Source: Gambelia wislizenii
Taxonomy: Eukaryota; Chordata; Lepidosauria; Squamata; Crotaphytidae
Length of the DNA: 64,000 bases
Direction of reading: 5' to 3'
NCBI GenBank assembly: GCA_030847615.1
Contig: JAUMIR010000003.1
Location: 339,650,256-339,714,255 of the forward strand
This document shows positions 10,923-22,266 of the stretch, piece by piece (position 1 is the stretch's first letter; each line of letters opens with the position of its first letter). The notes beneath the pieces are model-generated. The model saw only the letters and a list, made by a program, of their open reading frames with translations. It was not told where the DNA came from and did no database searches. The translations under genes and the position numbers were made by a program.

Positions 10923-12488
10923 GAATCTTTATGAGGCATCTATAGATAGAAATCTCTTGGGTATGTTGCTTTTCCCAGTGTGCTGATTGACTGCTCAGGA
11001 AACACACCCCCAACCAATCACCACCCACATGTAAATTCCCTCTCCACCTCACAATCCACTCCTGCCATTCAATCTGTGGCCCAGATTGGGACCCAGACAG
11101 TTAACTGGTGGTGGCGGTGGGCTGCCAGGTAGTCAACTGGCGGCGGCAGCAGCTATGGCAGGGTAACAGAGTAAGCCACCCTCAGCAATTCTGAGAGAAG
11201 TGTGGAATGCTGAGAAAGGGGGGAAGGAATTTAAAAATCCACTGACCTACCTTACACAGTTGTTGTGAGGTCTATCTATCAGGTGTTTGGGGGGGGGGAG
11301 TTTTTTAATGGTGTCTGTTACACCAGATACAGCTAGTTGTGGGAATTTAAGAGTGTGGCTACACACAGTTGCCTAGAAATGGGCCTTCTAGAGGGCCCAC
11401 TTTGCCTGAAACCCACTTCTATTAGAAGCTTCCCTCACCCCATGTTATAAAGCTTGTGGCCTCTCTATGAAATGGTGGCATGTGCGGCAGAAGTACCACT
11501 TAGCCTGGAAAGCAAATGGACTCCTTTGACAATGAATCCCATCACCTTCCCACCACCACTGCCCACTTTGCCTCCAGTCCCCTCATCCAGCTGATGTAAA
11601 CAAAAACCAAGAACCAGAGTCTTTAGCAGAGGTTATGTAAACTGAAAGTGGGTAGCACCCAGGAGTACGTGCCATTCGAAACTGTTGACTAATGTAAACT
11701 CTCCTTCTTCTGCATGTACAATATAAATATAAATATGCCATTTTTAAAATTATGGCCTTTTTATTGGCACTCGCAGGTAAGATAGGGAGCCTTTGAGCAC
11801 TTACTCATTTCTGTTTATCTCACCACTGTACAATTTTCAAACTGCCAAAGGAAGGTAAGAGATAAACTATAGAGTAAAACACAGACTAAAAGGCGCCAGT
11901 GATGTAGTTCAAATTCTCCCCTCCTCCCCCCCACTCATTTTAAGAGGAAATACAATATGTTGATCCTCTTTGCCATGCCTAAATAGCACCCTTGGGCCAC
12001 ACAGGGTCACCAGGAAATAGTCCAAAAGGAAACTCGTACAAAACTTCAATTGTTACACACACACACGCACACACACACACACACACCATAGAGATGACTG
12101 AACATACTGTACATGCTTTTCTCTACATTTGGATTTTTTAAAATCAAAAGTTCTCAGCAGAATTTTCAATAAAATTCTGAAAATGCTTGTAAGTTCTTAT
12201 CCAAAACGAACTGAATGCAATTGGCCCATGTTTGTACCAGCCAAATTCAAAAGATAAATAAAACCATTTCAAGCACCGAGAGGATCATGATGTTCCTGCC
12301 TATCATGTAGTTGTTAAAGATGAGGACCTGGTCAGAAGGGAGGAAGAAGGTGGTATCCTTATTTCAACTCCAGAAATATACAGTAGCTGAACAAACAAAG
12401 CCAGACTTTGAAGTGTTAAAACTGGGAGTGGGGATCATGCAACAACCTTAACTAGGATAGACGATGGTAAGGAATGCTGGGGACAGCA
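10923..12488. other. Unassigned DNA with (AC)n tract
   Basis: No gene or transposon recognised over most of it. A G run is at about 11288-11298 and an (AC)n microsatellite at 12055-12086. Confidence 0.5.
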
Positions 12489-12868
12489 TACCCTCCAACA
12501 GTTCACAGATGAAAACTAGGACAGGTGTGGCCAAGTAACATCAGAGTGTGGTCAAGATAACAAAAGTTATTGATGGGGAAGAACACACAAGCTAGGAGAG
12601 GCTGCAGCAGTTTGCTTTTGCCCAAGAGTACTAGGAAAGGCAAGATTCTGGCCCCTACTCTCCTCTCTCTACAGCTGAGTTAATTTGATGCAAACTATTT
12701 TTGCACTTGGAACTCAGTGTTCATCAATTAAGTAAGCTGAGGACAAAGGAGGAACATGGGGAGAAGAGAGAGAAACTAGGACATTTGAAAAGCAGCTGAA
12801 AAAGTGGTATGACAGAAGGTTATTTAGAGCCAATTCCTGCCAAACTGGGACAGTTGGAGTGGGCAGGA
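12489..12868 (+). repeat. Interspersed repeat, copy 1 of 2
   Basis: About 380 bp shared, in opposite orientation, with 33876-34250. Both contain 'cacagatgaaaact', 'aacatcagagtgtggtcaa', 'gcaaactatttttgcact' and 'cagctgaaaaagtgg' or their complements. The ends 'taccctccaac' and 'gttggagtgg' suggest short inverted termini, so it is probably a non-autonomous DNA transposon. Confidence 0.7.
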
Positions 12869-12885
12869 GGGGAGTCCAACACCTT

Positions 12886-13098
12886 CTTCTTGTTGTTACA
12901 TGCTTTCAAGTTGACTCCAACTTTTGGCAATCCTGTGCTAGGCTTTTCTTGGCAAGATTTATTCAGAGCTTTGCCATTGCCACCTTCTTAGGCTGAGAGT
13001 GTGTGACTTGCCCAAGGTCACCCACTGGGTTTCCATGGGTGAGCAGGGATCTAGACCCTGTACTTCCAGAATCCTAGTCCAACACTCAAGCACTATTA
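12886..13098 (-). mobile_element. tRNA-derived SINE, (CAA) type
   Basis: Reads on the minus strand from the head near 13098 ('gtgttggactaggatt') through a weak B box near 13050 to the tail 'gtaacaacaag'. The 'cacccactgggtttccatgg' core is intact. Confidence 0.85.
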
Positions 13099-13974
13099 TC
13101 TATTAAAATAATTTTACCCCAAGTTTGCTCTAAGCACGGCTAAGTTGGGATCCCATTCTTTATGCCTAAATTTCTGTCTGTGAAATAAAAATTAGCACAT
13201 GCAAATCTGATACAAATTTCTGCTCTCTTGCCAATGATGTATCAAAGTGAGGTATGAAATGTTTCTAGTATCTGCCATATTGCTGGCTAATAACACACAT
13301 TTCCTTTTATGAGCTTAGTTATGACTCAATATTATTGGTTTAATGGCTTCATTATATATGAATATGCATAGTATGATATTTTTTATTGCAAGTTAGCAGC
13401 TCACAAAGTGCCTAAGCAGGAAACATTCCAATTAGCACAATTATTGTACTTTATTATTATTTACACTGTGTAATAAAAAATGTAACAGAGCTAGAAAGAA
13501 AAAATATATGGATATATTATTGTCTGAATATTTAGGAGCCTCATCCACTGCAGAGTAATAACTGACAATGTGCAATTAGCAAAGGAAAGCCTAAGAAGGC
13601 AAATTACATGAGCTGCTAAATCCAGTCTGTAGATAAGAACATTGTACCTTCACGTAGACTTCAATTTATGACCATTTATGGTTTTCTTCTTTTAAAATAT
13701 GTTACATAGCTATAGTACAATGTACAGAACAGAAGTAGCTTGAAAACAGTGGACATACAATGGCTTACTCCAGACAGCACTGGAAGCTTCTAATATCCAT
13801 CCTATTCTAGGATTCCTAAATAGCATGGAAAAGCTCCTCTCTTTTTTTTTTCTTTTTTTTTGTCTACAACTCCCAGAATCCCTTTGTGTCCTCCCCTTGC
13901 ACACAAACAGGGGACAAGAAACAGAAGCATCCAGTCCTGAAGGAAGCTGCAACATGGTTTGTTGCTATCTGCCC
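13099..13974. other. Repeat-poor AT-rich DNA, possible conserved noncoding element
   Basis: About 600 bp (13130-13700) without microsatellites or recognised repeats. It contains several ATTA/TAAT homeodomain-type cores and long smooth AT-rich blocks such as 'gtgcaattagcaaaggaaag'. The style resembles conserved noncoding elements, but only alignment to other vertebrates can show conservation. Confidence 0.3.
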
Positions 13975-14195
13975 AAATGCAATTTATTTATTCATTATCA
14001 TTTATATCCTAATTTTCCTCCAAGGAACTCAAGGTGACATACATTGTCCTGCCACTTTTTATTCACAACAATCCTGCAAGACTATAATTAGACTGGTTTG
14101 AGGTATCCCTATGAGCTTCATGGCTGGATAGGGATTTGAACCTGACTCTCCATGTCCTTGTCCAAAACTCCAGCCACCACACTATACTCTGCAGA
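13975..14195 (-). mobile_element. Second tRNA-type SINE (MIR-like layout)
   Basis: On the minus strand it has a B-box-like 'ggttcaaatccc' (near 14140), then 'agctcatagggat', 'ttgttgtgaataaaa' and an A/T tail, with 'caccttgagttccttgg' near 14020. The plus-strand copy at 39575-39710 shows the same body. The family is distinct from the (CAA) SINE. Confidence 0.55.
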
Positions 14196-14934
14196 GTTTG
14201 TAAAAGTCACAAAATATTTGGTAAAAGTTACAACAAATTCCAGAACTCCCCACTCCCAGCCAGCCTAACCAATGGACGTTATAGTCCCCTAAAGCAATAT
14301 TTCCAATTTCTGTCCCTGCTTCAGCGCGTGCTCCTCTTGAAGCTTCCTATTCATTTCACTGGGGCTTCAGTACATCACAGTGGTTGGTGCTGAGAGACAG
14401 CAAGAGCAACAGAGAGTGTGAGCACACTTATTGAGACAGACTTTATTAACTAGCTGCTGTCTTAGTCTTAATGGAGCATTTAACAACTGAATATTAATTG
14501 GCTTCTCAGTGTCTTTGGGCTTCCTTGACTGAGAGATGTTGTGCACATAACCTTTCTTTATCATTGATAACAAGGGAAAAGAAGCCCAGAGATTCATGCC
14601 ATTGCCTTGTTAATTATTACTGTGACTGTGCTGTATTCTTTGAGTTCTCTGACCTGTTTGTATAGCCCTGCAGGGTTTTATGAGAGTCAGAAGAACAGCC
14701 TTGGCTGCTGTTCGGATTGTGTGCTGAAAGACAGCCAAATTGGCTGTCATTCAGAACTGCATGAGAAATTGAACTTGTGTCTCATGGATGTCTCAGGAAG
14801 AAGTCTTACAGAACTCAAACAGAGTGTGGAAAAATTATTTTTTTACAGCTCCCTAAATCTCCCAGGCTAGCAAGCTCAGCAAGTCTTTTCTGACAAAAAG
14901 GATGATATGGGATTGGAGGAAGCTATTTCTCCCC
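14196..14934. other. Unassigned DNA
   Basis: No repeat or exon recognised. Frames of 76-87 codons occur without homology that I can see. Confidence 0.45.
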
Positions 14935-15065
14935 GCTACTAGCAACCTTCCACTACCTGATGCCCCATCCCAGATGTGCTGGGCTACATTTCCCTTCAAT
15001 ACCAGCCAGCATTGGTTGATGAAAGTTATGCTTCACCCCATCTGGTTGGAGCCGAGGTTGTCAGA
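14935..15065. mobile_element. Palindromic MITE type III (decayed)
   Basis: Imperfect palindrome with 'gctgggctacatttccc' and its counterpart 'atgcttcaccccatctgg' around 'ccagccagcattggttgat'. Similar copies lie at 23.64, 30.40 and 46.48 kb. Confidence 0.5.
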
Positions 15066-15167
15066 AGTCATTTCTGTTGTAACATGATGCTGGAAGTGCC
15101 TGCATGGTTTCAGAGGCAATGAAACCATGTGTTGATTTAGAATCATGATGTAGAGAATGCATATTTC

Positions 15168-15432
15168 TTCCATGGCTGTTGTTAATTGCCATCAAGTTGA
15201 CCCTGACTTATGGCAACCTTATGAATGAGACACCTTCAAGTCACATTGTTATCAACAGCCCTGCTCACATCTTGCAAACTCAAGGCAGCCGTGGCTTCCT
15301 TGATTGAGTCTATCCATCTGGAATATGGTCTTCCACTTTTCCTACTGCCTTCTATCTCACTGAATATTATTATCTTTTCTAATGACTCATGTCTTCTCAT
15401 GATTTATCTGTTATCACCATGAAAATCCAATT
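15168..15432 (-). mobile_element. BovB (RTE) LINE 3' end
   Basis: The minus strand gives the C-terminal BovB region (degenerate KWKT...MDRLNQ... frame near 15300-15350) followed by the terminus 'ccataagtcagggtcaac', 'ttgatggcaattaacaaca'. Frameshifts and stops are present. Confidence 0.75.
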
Positions 15433-15891
15433 CTGTCCCCCAGTGCTAACTCTACTCTTGTGTTTTTCTACTTCATCACTTCATCTACTCCTCTGCTCTT
15501 CTACTTCATCACTTCTGGATCTCTTCAACTTCCTTTCTTTATGTCTGATAGACAACTTTGGGAAAGTTTATTTCATTGGAATTTCCTTAAAAACAACATG
15601 AACACACATAAGACACTAGCTTTTAGCACAATGAAGAAGCTTAATTGATGACAGCAAAGTGAGCTCTTTCCTCAGTGAGCTATTCCATACTTTTGAAATA
15701 AATAAGATAACCATTCCAAGGGGATTAATTCTTTTCCCCACTCCAGTGTCTCCATCCTGTGAATTAATTTAAAAGATGAATAAAAAAGCAGTTGTGACAA
15801 CTAATTATGAGTAAAACATTGTATGATTTTGGACACACACACACACACACACAAACTAAAATAGAAGCTGAAAGTCAAAAAGGATCTAATG
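15433..15891. other. CT-rich stretch and (AC)n microsatellite
   Basis: 15455-15520 repeats 'ctacttcatcacttc' twice. (AC)n lies at 15833-15854. Nothing else recognised. Confidence 0.6.
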
Positions 15892-16262
15892 TAAGAACCT
15901 TAAGTAGAGCCATCCTGAATCAGACCATAGGCTTCTCTAGACCAAACAATGAGAAACCTGCAAGCGAGAATATAATGGTACCTTTCCACTTACATTCCCC
16001 AGGATAGGTATGTAGATATATAGACATCATAACCACTAGACTTTATCCACTGATATTAGCCTTATTTGCCTTGAATTTGTTGCATTCTCTTTTAAAGCCA
16101 TCCAAGTTGGTAACCATCATTGCTTCTTGTGACAGTAAGTTCCATAGCATAACAACATGCTGTGGGAAAAAGTATTTCCTTTTATACTTCCTGACTCTCC
16201 TACCATTTGGCCTCAGCATGACCCCTAGCCTCACCAAAGCCTCTCTTGAGGGTTGAGAGACC
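15892..16262 (-). mobile_element. CR1/L3-like LINE 3' end
   Basis: The minus-strand frame near 16060-16237 encodes a CR1-type ORF2 C-terminus: YFFPQHVVMLWNLL, then NLDGFKREC. The UTR continues to about 15892 with 'agaccataggc' type sequence. It differs from the octamer-tailed CR1 at 7.8 kb and looks like an older branch. Confidence 0.6.
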
Positions 16263-16514
16263 CTCTACAAAAGTATTTGATGTGTTGCAGCCAGAACTAG
16301 AAAAAGCTATTTTTTTGAAGTCACGGGACTTTTTCAGACAAACTTAAAGTCCGGAAGAAGCCGCCGGGAGAGGAATGCAGCTGCTCCGCCGCAGGGGGCA
16401 GTTTCTGACAACGCCATCCCTCTCGCGTTACCCTCCGTGTTCCTTCCATGTCGCATGGAAGGAAAAGGTGCCACTTTTTATTCACGGAAGTTCTTTATTA
16501 TACTCAGCTCTATC
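16263..16514. other. Short GC-rich stretch with transposon-like terminus
   Basis: 'gggactttttcagacaaac' near 16325 resembles the terminal repeat of 27995-28293 and 28620-29184. The following 120 bp are CpG-containing. A palindrome 'tccttccatgtcgcatggaagga' lies at 16441-16463. Confidence 0.35.
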
Positions 16515-17098
16515 ACTCCTTTCCACCTGATTCAAAGTTTGGGGGTACTCCTGGATTCAACTCTGAGCCTAGAGGCCCAAGTTCAGCAGTGGTCAGGAGT
16601 GCTTTTGCACAGTTAAAGCTAGTCGGCCAATTGCACCTGTTCCTGGAGAACTCGAATCTGGCCATCGTGACACATGCCTTGGTACATCCTGTTTGGATTA
16701 CTGTAATGCACTCTATGTGGGGCTGCCTTTGAAAAGTGCTGAGAAACTTCAGTTGGCCCAAAGAGCTGCAGCCAGATTGTTAACTGGGGCTGGCTACAGG
16801 GAGCACAAAATTCCCTTGTTGCAACAGCTCCATTGGTTGCCAGTCTATTTCCAGGCACAATTCTAAGTGCTGGTTTTGACATAAAGCCCTATATAGCTTG
16901 GGTCTAGATTATTTGAAGGACTGTATCTTCCTTTATGAGTACATTAGAGCACTAAGATCATCTGGAGAGGCCCTTCTCTCTGTCCAACCACATTCTCAGG
17001 CTCGTTTGGTGGGAACAAGGGAGAGGGCCTTCTTGGTGGCTATTCCCAGACTTCGGAACTCCCTCCCTAGGGAGGCTAGGATGGACCCTGTTACCTGA
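16515..17098 (+). mobile_element. L2 LINE, ORF2 C-terminal part
   Basis: Broken frames encode the L2 C-terminal region: VVRSAFAQLKLV near 16590, LGLDYLKD near 16898, RSSGEALLSV, and RERAFLVAIPRLRNSLPREA near 17020-17078. The element continues beyond the LTR insertion at 18431. Confidence 0.8.
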
Positions 17099-17099
17099 A

Positions 17100-18425
17100 T
17101 TGGTGGGGTCTGTGGGGGACCCACTTGTGGCTCTAAAATTATGATATTAATTGGGGGAATTATAATTAGCTCAAATGTATGGCTGCAAGAGGTCAGGTAA
17201 CTTGTGGGACTTTTGCACTTGTGTATACTCACTGCAGAGACTCTGAGTCAAAGTGAAATAAAATGGTTTTTATTGGAAATTAAACATTGAAGCATTCACA
17301 CATGCACTCACACTCACAAGAACCACACAAGGATAATAAAAAGTCAAGGCAGAAATGTTGGGTAGAGGAATAGATTTGGGTGATATTAACAAGTCCTGAA
17401 GAGCAGAGTTTCGGGTAGCAAAGAAGACTCAGACAAAGATATCTATAAATTCCACATGATATTGTGGTGGTAAAATACCAGGGTTGTTTTTTTTCAAGCT
17501 CCATATTTAAACATTACTTTACACTGCTAATGATCTTTGATAAAATTCTGAAGTAACTTTTGGAAACATAGGGATTTCTAATGTTTTATTAATATAGTTT
17601 CCCCCCAGAAGTGATAAAATAAGCAGATATGTTAGCCATTTTGAGGGGAAGAATAATCACAAGGAAGTATTTGTTTGTTTTTTGTTATTTTTTTTATTTA
17701 GATGATTGTGTTATAGTTATTGTAAATGTTTTAGATATATCATTTGTATTGTGCTAGGTGTTTATTCACAATTTTATTTTTGGTATTTTTTCTGTTTTTA
17801 ACTTCTCTGCCTAATATTTGTGTTTGTGAAGTTTGGAAATTTTTTTTAAAAAAGACTTGCAGCTGACGGTGTCACAGCAATCTGGCAGAGTGATAGTGTC
17901 AGTAGCACTGTGCACACTTGGCTATTATTTGGGCTAATATTTATACCCAATTTTATATCCCAAAGGAGAGTTTGAGTGTACAACAATGCTTGGATGGGTT
18001 TCCCATGGCTAAACAAAGGAAACAGCGACTTCGTTAGTTGTTACTAATGGCTGAGATATTACACTTGATTGGTTTATGACAACCTCCTTATTGTGGAATA
18101 GGAAAGGCGTGAAGAAAGGTGTTTTGGGGGATAATGGGGGTTCTGGTCACTGTTTGTTTGTGATACATGACTCATTGCCAATGTGTCTGAGAGGGGATTG
18201 GCACATACCTTGGTAATGGCTTTGTTTACTAGGGGGTTCCGCATAATCTTATCTTGGGTGTGGATGCCAGTACTGTTCCACAATGCCTTCCTTAGGTCCT
18301 GGTGACCTCAAACTGACCTCACTTATGATTCTCCCTGATCTACTAGACCCCATGGAGTGTCTTAATATTGCCAAATTATGAAATATTATCGGGAGGGCAT
18401 GTAAGGTGTGGTCACACTCCATCTT
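17100..18425 (-). mobile_element. LTR (solo or partial), older family
   Basis: Related to 38935-39545 and 51237-53112. On the minus strand it has an AATAAAA signal near 17262, TATA-like 'tataaaattgggtataaa' near 17940-17960, and an end 'gtgtgaccacacctt' near 18420. It separates two parts of one L2 copy. No gag or pol is attached. The exact ends and target duplication could not be fixed. Confidence 0.6.
17510..17860 (+). mobile_element. Possible L1 3' UTR insert in the LTR
   Basis: This AT-rich stretch is absent from the related LTR at 38935-39545 and ends 'ggaaattttttttaaaaaag', like the L1 end at 1140-1155. No coding part remains, so the call is tentative. Confidence 0.35.
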
Positions 18426-18430
18426 TTTTC

Positions 18431-18715
18431 TCCTTCTGTAGGCAGGGCAAAATGTTTTTGTGTTGTCAGGCTTTTACAAACTATTTGTTATCCGGTGCTA
18501 TTAAAAAGGTTTTAAAATGTTTGTATATAGTCTTTTAATGCATTTTTATATTTTTAATGCTTAAGGTTTTTAACTTCATAGGTTGTTTAATTGTTGTTTA
18601 AATCTTATATTTAAACTTTTATTCTGGTGTTTGTATTGTTTTTAATTTTATTGTTTTAAATATGTTGTTGGCCACCTTGAGTCCCCTTGTTAGGAGAAAG
18701 GCAGGATATACATGA
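18431..18715 (+). mobile_element. L2 LINE, 3' UTR and tail
   Basis: Continuation of the L2 copy at 16515. It starts at 'ggcagggcaaaatgttttt' and ends with the L2 terminus 'ccaccttgagtcccc...gaaaggcaggatata'. The tail passes into a (GAT)n tract. Confidence 0.75.
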
Positions 18716-18716
18716 A

Positions 18717-18717
18717 A

Positions 18718-18749
<32 letters not shown>
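18717..18749. repeat. (GAT)n microsatellite
   Basis: About eleven GAT units directly after the L2 terminus, probably grown from the LINE tail. It encodes a run of Asp in one frame, which is not a gene. Confidence 0.95.
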
Positions 18750-20725
18750 ACATGCTTTTGCAAGCCAGCACTGAAAACCTGTGCTTATCCAGGCCCCTGT
18801 TACCATCTTCCCAATGTTGGTGCTGCTAAAACAATTCCAGCTAGACAGAGGAAAAAGAGGACTGGGCTTTACAAAGACTTTGTAAAAGAGGCTTCTTTGT
18901 CAGGAGCTTTGTTAACTGGGGTATATCTGTAATTCCAAGTGCTAATGTCAAATAGGATATGGGCTGTCATCTTCTTCTCAGAGGTTTTGTATTACTCCAC
19001 ACTGATTTGATTATAAAGGTGGCATGCAATCTAAAGGCACCTTTAGAAAGGTGGCATGCAATTTTTTTCCTACAAGAGAGGCGCCTCAGACTGTAGCAAA
19101 ACCATTTCCTGCCTGGGATTGCTAGCCAGCTCCACACTGAATCACTGTAAAGGTGGATGGAGGCTGATAGGGCGATGCATTCCAAACAAAGCAAGTAATC
19201 ACTAAGGCTGGTGAAAAGTCTTTGCTCAAAGATTTTATGGCAGGGTGATGTTGGTGGGGTGATGTTTGCTGTTTAAACAGAGGAACCTTGGAGTGATAGG
19301 CAGGTCCTTTCCTTCGAAGCTGCTGACTCCAGAAATCTAGCCTCCTGTTTCCTTATCAAGCCTGTTTATGACAGGTTTTGTAAATGTTTTATGAGATGCC
19401 AACAACTGCATTGGGGAAGAGGGAGGTGGGGACAGGGTGGTGGCTGCTGCTTTCTACTCTCTTTGCACTGTTGACAAAGGATCAAAGGACAGATTATCAC
19501 CTTGATAAGACAGGCAGAAGGAAGAGGGCACAACACTCCAGGAGGCAATGGCTTTTGGCCCGTTGGCTGTCCTCAAAATTATTTGCTCAGAGGGAAAGCT
19601 CTGAGAGCCAAAATCAGTTGGAATGTCATTTATTTCATCCACCTTCCTTTGATGAAAATGTTGAAATCTAGGCTGAGTTGAAGACCTGGTCGGGTTCAAA
19701 GAACAAAGAATGTTGTGTCACCTTAAAAACTGACAAGACCACATTTGGTCTAAGTCAAAGAAAAGGGAACTTCTTTCAGAGCAAGGGAGATAAGTTCTTA
19801 GATGTGTGTGTGTGTGTGGGGGGACATTCCAATAATAAAGTGGACCAAAGGAAAAACAAACAAACAAACATGTGACCAAACACCATCTTATTTTAGCTTA
19901 TACTGTGAGAAAATAAGCCTTAGGAGATAAAACCTTGAGATTTTAGAAGGAAGGCGACTCATACAAATGCTGGGAAACCACCAAACAACAGTGTCATGAT
20001 GACTTACATTTGGCCCCAGGCTGCAGGTTTCCCAATCCTAGGGAAAGATTTTGTGCACCGCTATCTACTTCAGTGCTACTCAAAGTGGTGCTCCCTGGAT
20101 GGGTGCTGGACCCTAAGCAAACCCTTTCTAGCAGGTTTTTGCTGCTGGTGGTTCCCAATGAGTTTCCAGGAAAGAAAGAAAAAATAATTGTAGCCAATGA
20201 GCACAAATATGCTGCTGGTCCTTGACACATTGAAAAAAAAAATATAATGCAAGTCCCCTGCATTACATAGTCTGACAAGCACAGGGCTACTTTATCAGAT
20301 GCTACAAGTGGCATGCTGCTTGAATACACTAAGATTTATTCATTTTAGATTTTCTATGTGTTTCCCTGTTGTTTTTGCAGCAACAATTAAATATGGCTTA
20401 TCCCGCACCCTCACCCCTGCAATTGGGATAGTCTAGGAAGCAGTCTGATAGATGTGATTGCCTAAATTTATAGCTGGATTCCCAAGTTGCCCAGGAAGAC
20501 TATTCATCATAATACTTCACCACGAGTATTCAAAGACCAGATCAAATGAGTAATTCTTTAAGGAAGTTTTTGTTGTGTGGCTCAATATACACACCCTTAC
20601 CTTGACATTGCCAATGCTTAGGATGCAACTGTTACCACAACAAAGTGAACATCTGTTGAGTTGTAAGGTTATTACTAAAATTTTAATAGCAATCTTAAAT
20701 GTCACTGAATTTGCAGATTAGAGTA
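18750..20725. other. Mostly unassigned DNA
   Basis: Nothing gene-like is supported. A 14-bp phrase 'aggtggcatgcaat' is repeated at 19017 and 19050. (GT)n is at 19805-19819 and (AAAC)n at 19855-19870. A 'cagtgctactcaaagtggtgctccc' stretch near 20070 could be a hAT terminus, without a matching right end. Confidence 0.45.
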
Positions 20726-20961
20726 TAGTAGGACCCCCATATCCACTGATTCAATTATCCACTGATTCAATTATCCATGGGACACAAAACAGCACACCTA
20801 CCATAGAGTCTTCCTAGAACATGTGTCTTCTCTAGCCATTTTCTAGGTCCTCCAAGGCAACTCTATGGTATTTTAAACTGGAAGTCCCATTATTTTCAAT
20901 GGTGTTCACTATTATCCATGGTTTTCAGTATCCATGCCCTCCCCCAAACCAATCTCCAGTG
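20726..20961. mobile_element. Tigger-like MITE, right end missing
   Basis: Close relative of the complete element at 32238-32488. It starts 'tagtaggacccccatatcc' after TA and includes 'atagagtcttcctagaacatg' and 'cccattattttcaatggtg'. It stops at 'aatctccagtg', lacking the last 20 bp including the terminal repeat. Confidence 0.8.
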
Positions 20962-21210
20962 CCTACTCTTTCTGATCTCTGAGCCAAATAAGGCTTTGAA
21001 TCCAATATCTAAACATTTGTCAAATCTAACTCCAATCTTCAGTGCTCCACTGGATGAATCAGTAAGGTTATAAAGTGCAGAAAAAAAGATATTAAATAGT
21101 TGCAGGGTTTGCACAGGTTGCCATTTATACCTCTGTGTTATCAATATTGCTGCTATTTGACACTTAAGAACAGAAGATGATTATAAAACTCCAGGAGATC
21201 CTATAAAAAG

Positions 21211-21782
21211 CACAGCGCTGTCTACGCACAATCCTAAATATACACTGGACTGACTATGTGACGAATGTTGCTGTCCTTGAGCAAGCAGGGATCACCAGCA
21301 TTGAGGCCATGATATTGAGAACACAGCTGCGCCGGGCAGGGCACGTTTCTAGGATGGAGGACCATCGCCTCCCCAAAATAGTACTCTACGGTGAACTTGC
21401 CATGGGTCAGTGTAAGAGGGGCGCTCCAAAAAAGTGATACAAGGACTCCCTGAAACAACATCTCAGGCTCGGCCAAATTGATCACCAACGGTGGTCCTCC
21501 CTGGCCTCACATTGGGAGGCATGGAGACGCACAATCCACAATGCTGCAGCCTTATTTGAGAACTCACGCCGAACGGGTCTTGAAGAGAAGGGACAACGCA
21601 GAAAGAATCACAGCCCAAAAAACATCACGCAAGGAGACCTTCTGCTGTGCTTTCTGCAACCGGACTTGTTTATCTCAGATTGGCCTTTTTAGTCAATCAG
21701 CGCGCTTGCAGAAAGCGCAGGATGAGTCCTTCCTGAATCTTCGTTTGCGAAGAAAAGCCAGAGAGAGAGAGAGAGAGAGAGA
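21211..21782 (+). mobile_element. APE-type LINE, 3' end (same family as 58194-62225)
   Basis: Begins in the region after the reverse transcriptase (WTDYVTNVAVLEQAGI, then RMEDHRLPKIVLYGEL) and runs to a C-terminal C2HC motif, CAFCNRTC. The frame contains TGA at 21435-21437, at the same site as in two other copies, and a later frameshift. It ends 'gcgaagaaaagcca' with a (GA)n tail at 21761-21782. Confidence 0.85.
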
Positions 21783-21936
21783 CATCTCACTATACCTCTG
21801 CACCAAATCTTCTCTGTCTATATTTTTTACCACTTCTATCCTCCTGTAGTCATTGTATAATTATAACACCAACTTATGCATGTTTACTCAGAAGTAAGTA
21901 CCAATAATTTCACATTAGTATCCTTACTCTCTAGAA

Positions 21937-22258
21937 CAGTGGCTCGTAACCTGTGGTCTGGGGACCCACAGGGGTCCGAGGAGGCTTGAAGGCTTCTTGG
22001 CCCATCAACTCCCTGCGGTGGAGTGGCCATGTGACAGGAGCCAAACCAAAGGCTGGCTGGCTTGGCCAGTGCATTGCCATTCAATCCACTACAGCCACAA
22101 ACTTTCAGGAAGAAGCAGGAGAAATGTCTTCCCTCCCCCTCCAGTGCCTCTGAGGGAAGGTTTAATGAATGGTGTAATTGTATTGTTGTTGTTGTTGTTA
22201 GTTTCAAAACTTAAGTCTTGGGGGTCCATGGCAACAAAATATATTTAAAGGGGGTCTG
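21937..22258. mobile_element. hAT-like MITE with perfect 8-bp TSD
   Basis: A 322-bp element bounded by the octamer CTCTAGAA at 21929-21936 and 22259-22266. Ends are CAGTGGCTCGTAACC at the left and ...GTCTG at the right. It has a short (GTT)n inside. The reverse-oriented relative is at 56638-56945. Non-coding. Confidence 0.85.
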
Positions 22259-22266
22259 CTCTAGAA

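Noticed and set aside
18687..18932. Acidic protein with a run of Asp
   Set aside because: The Asp run is the (GAT)n microsatellite after an L2 tail; no other evidence of coding.
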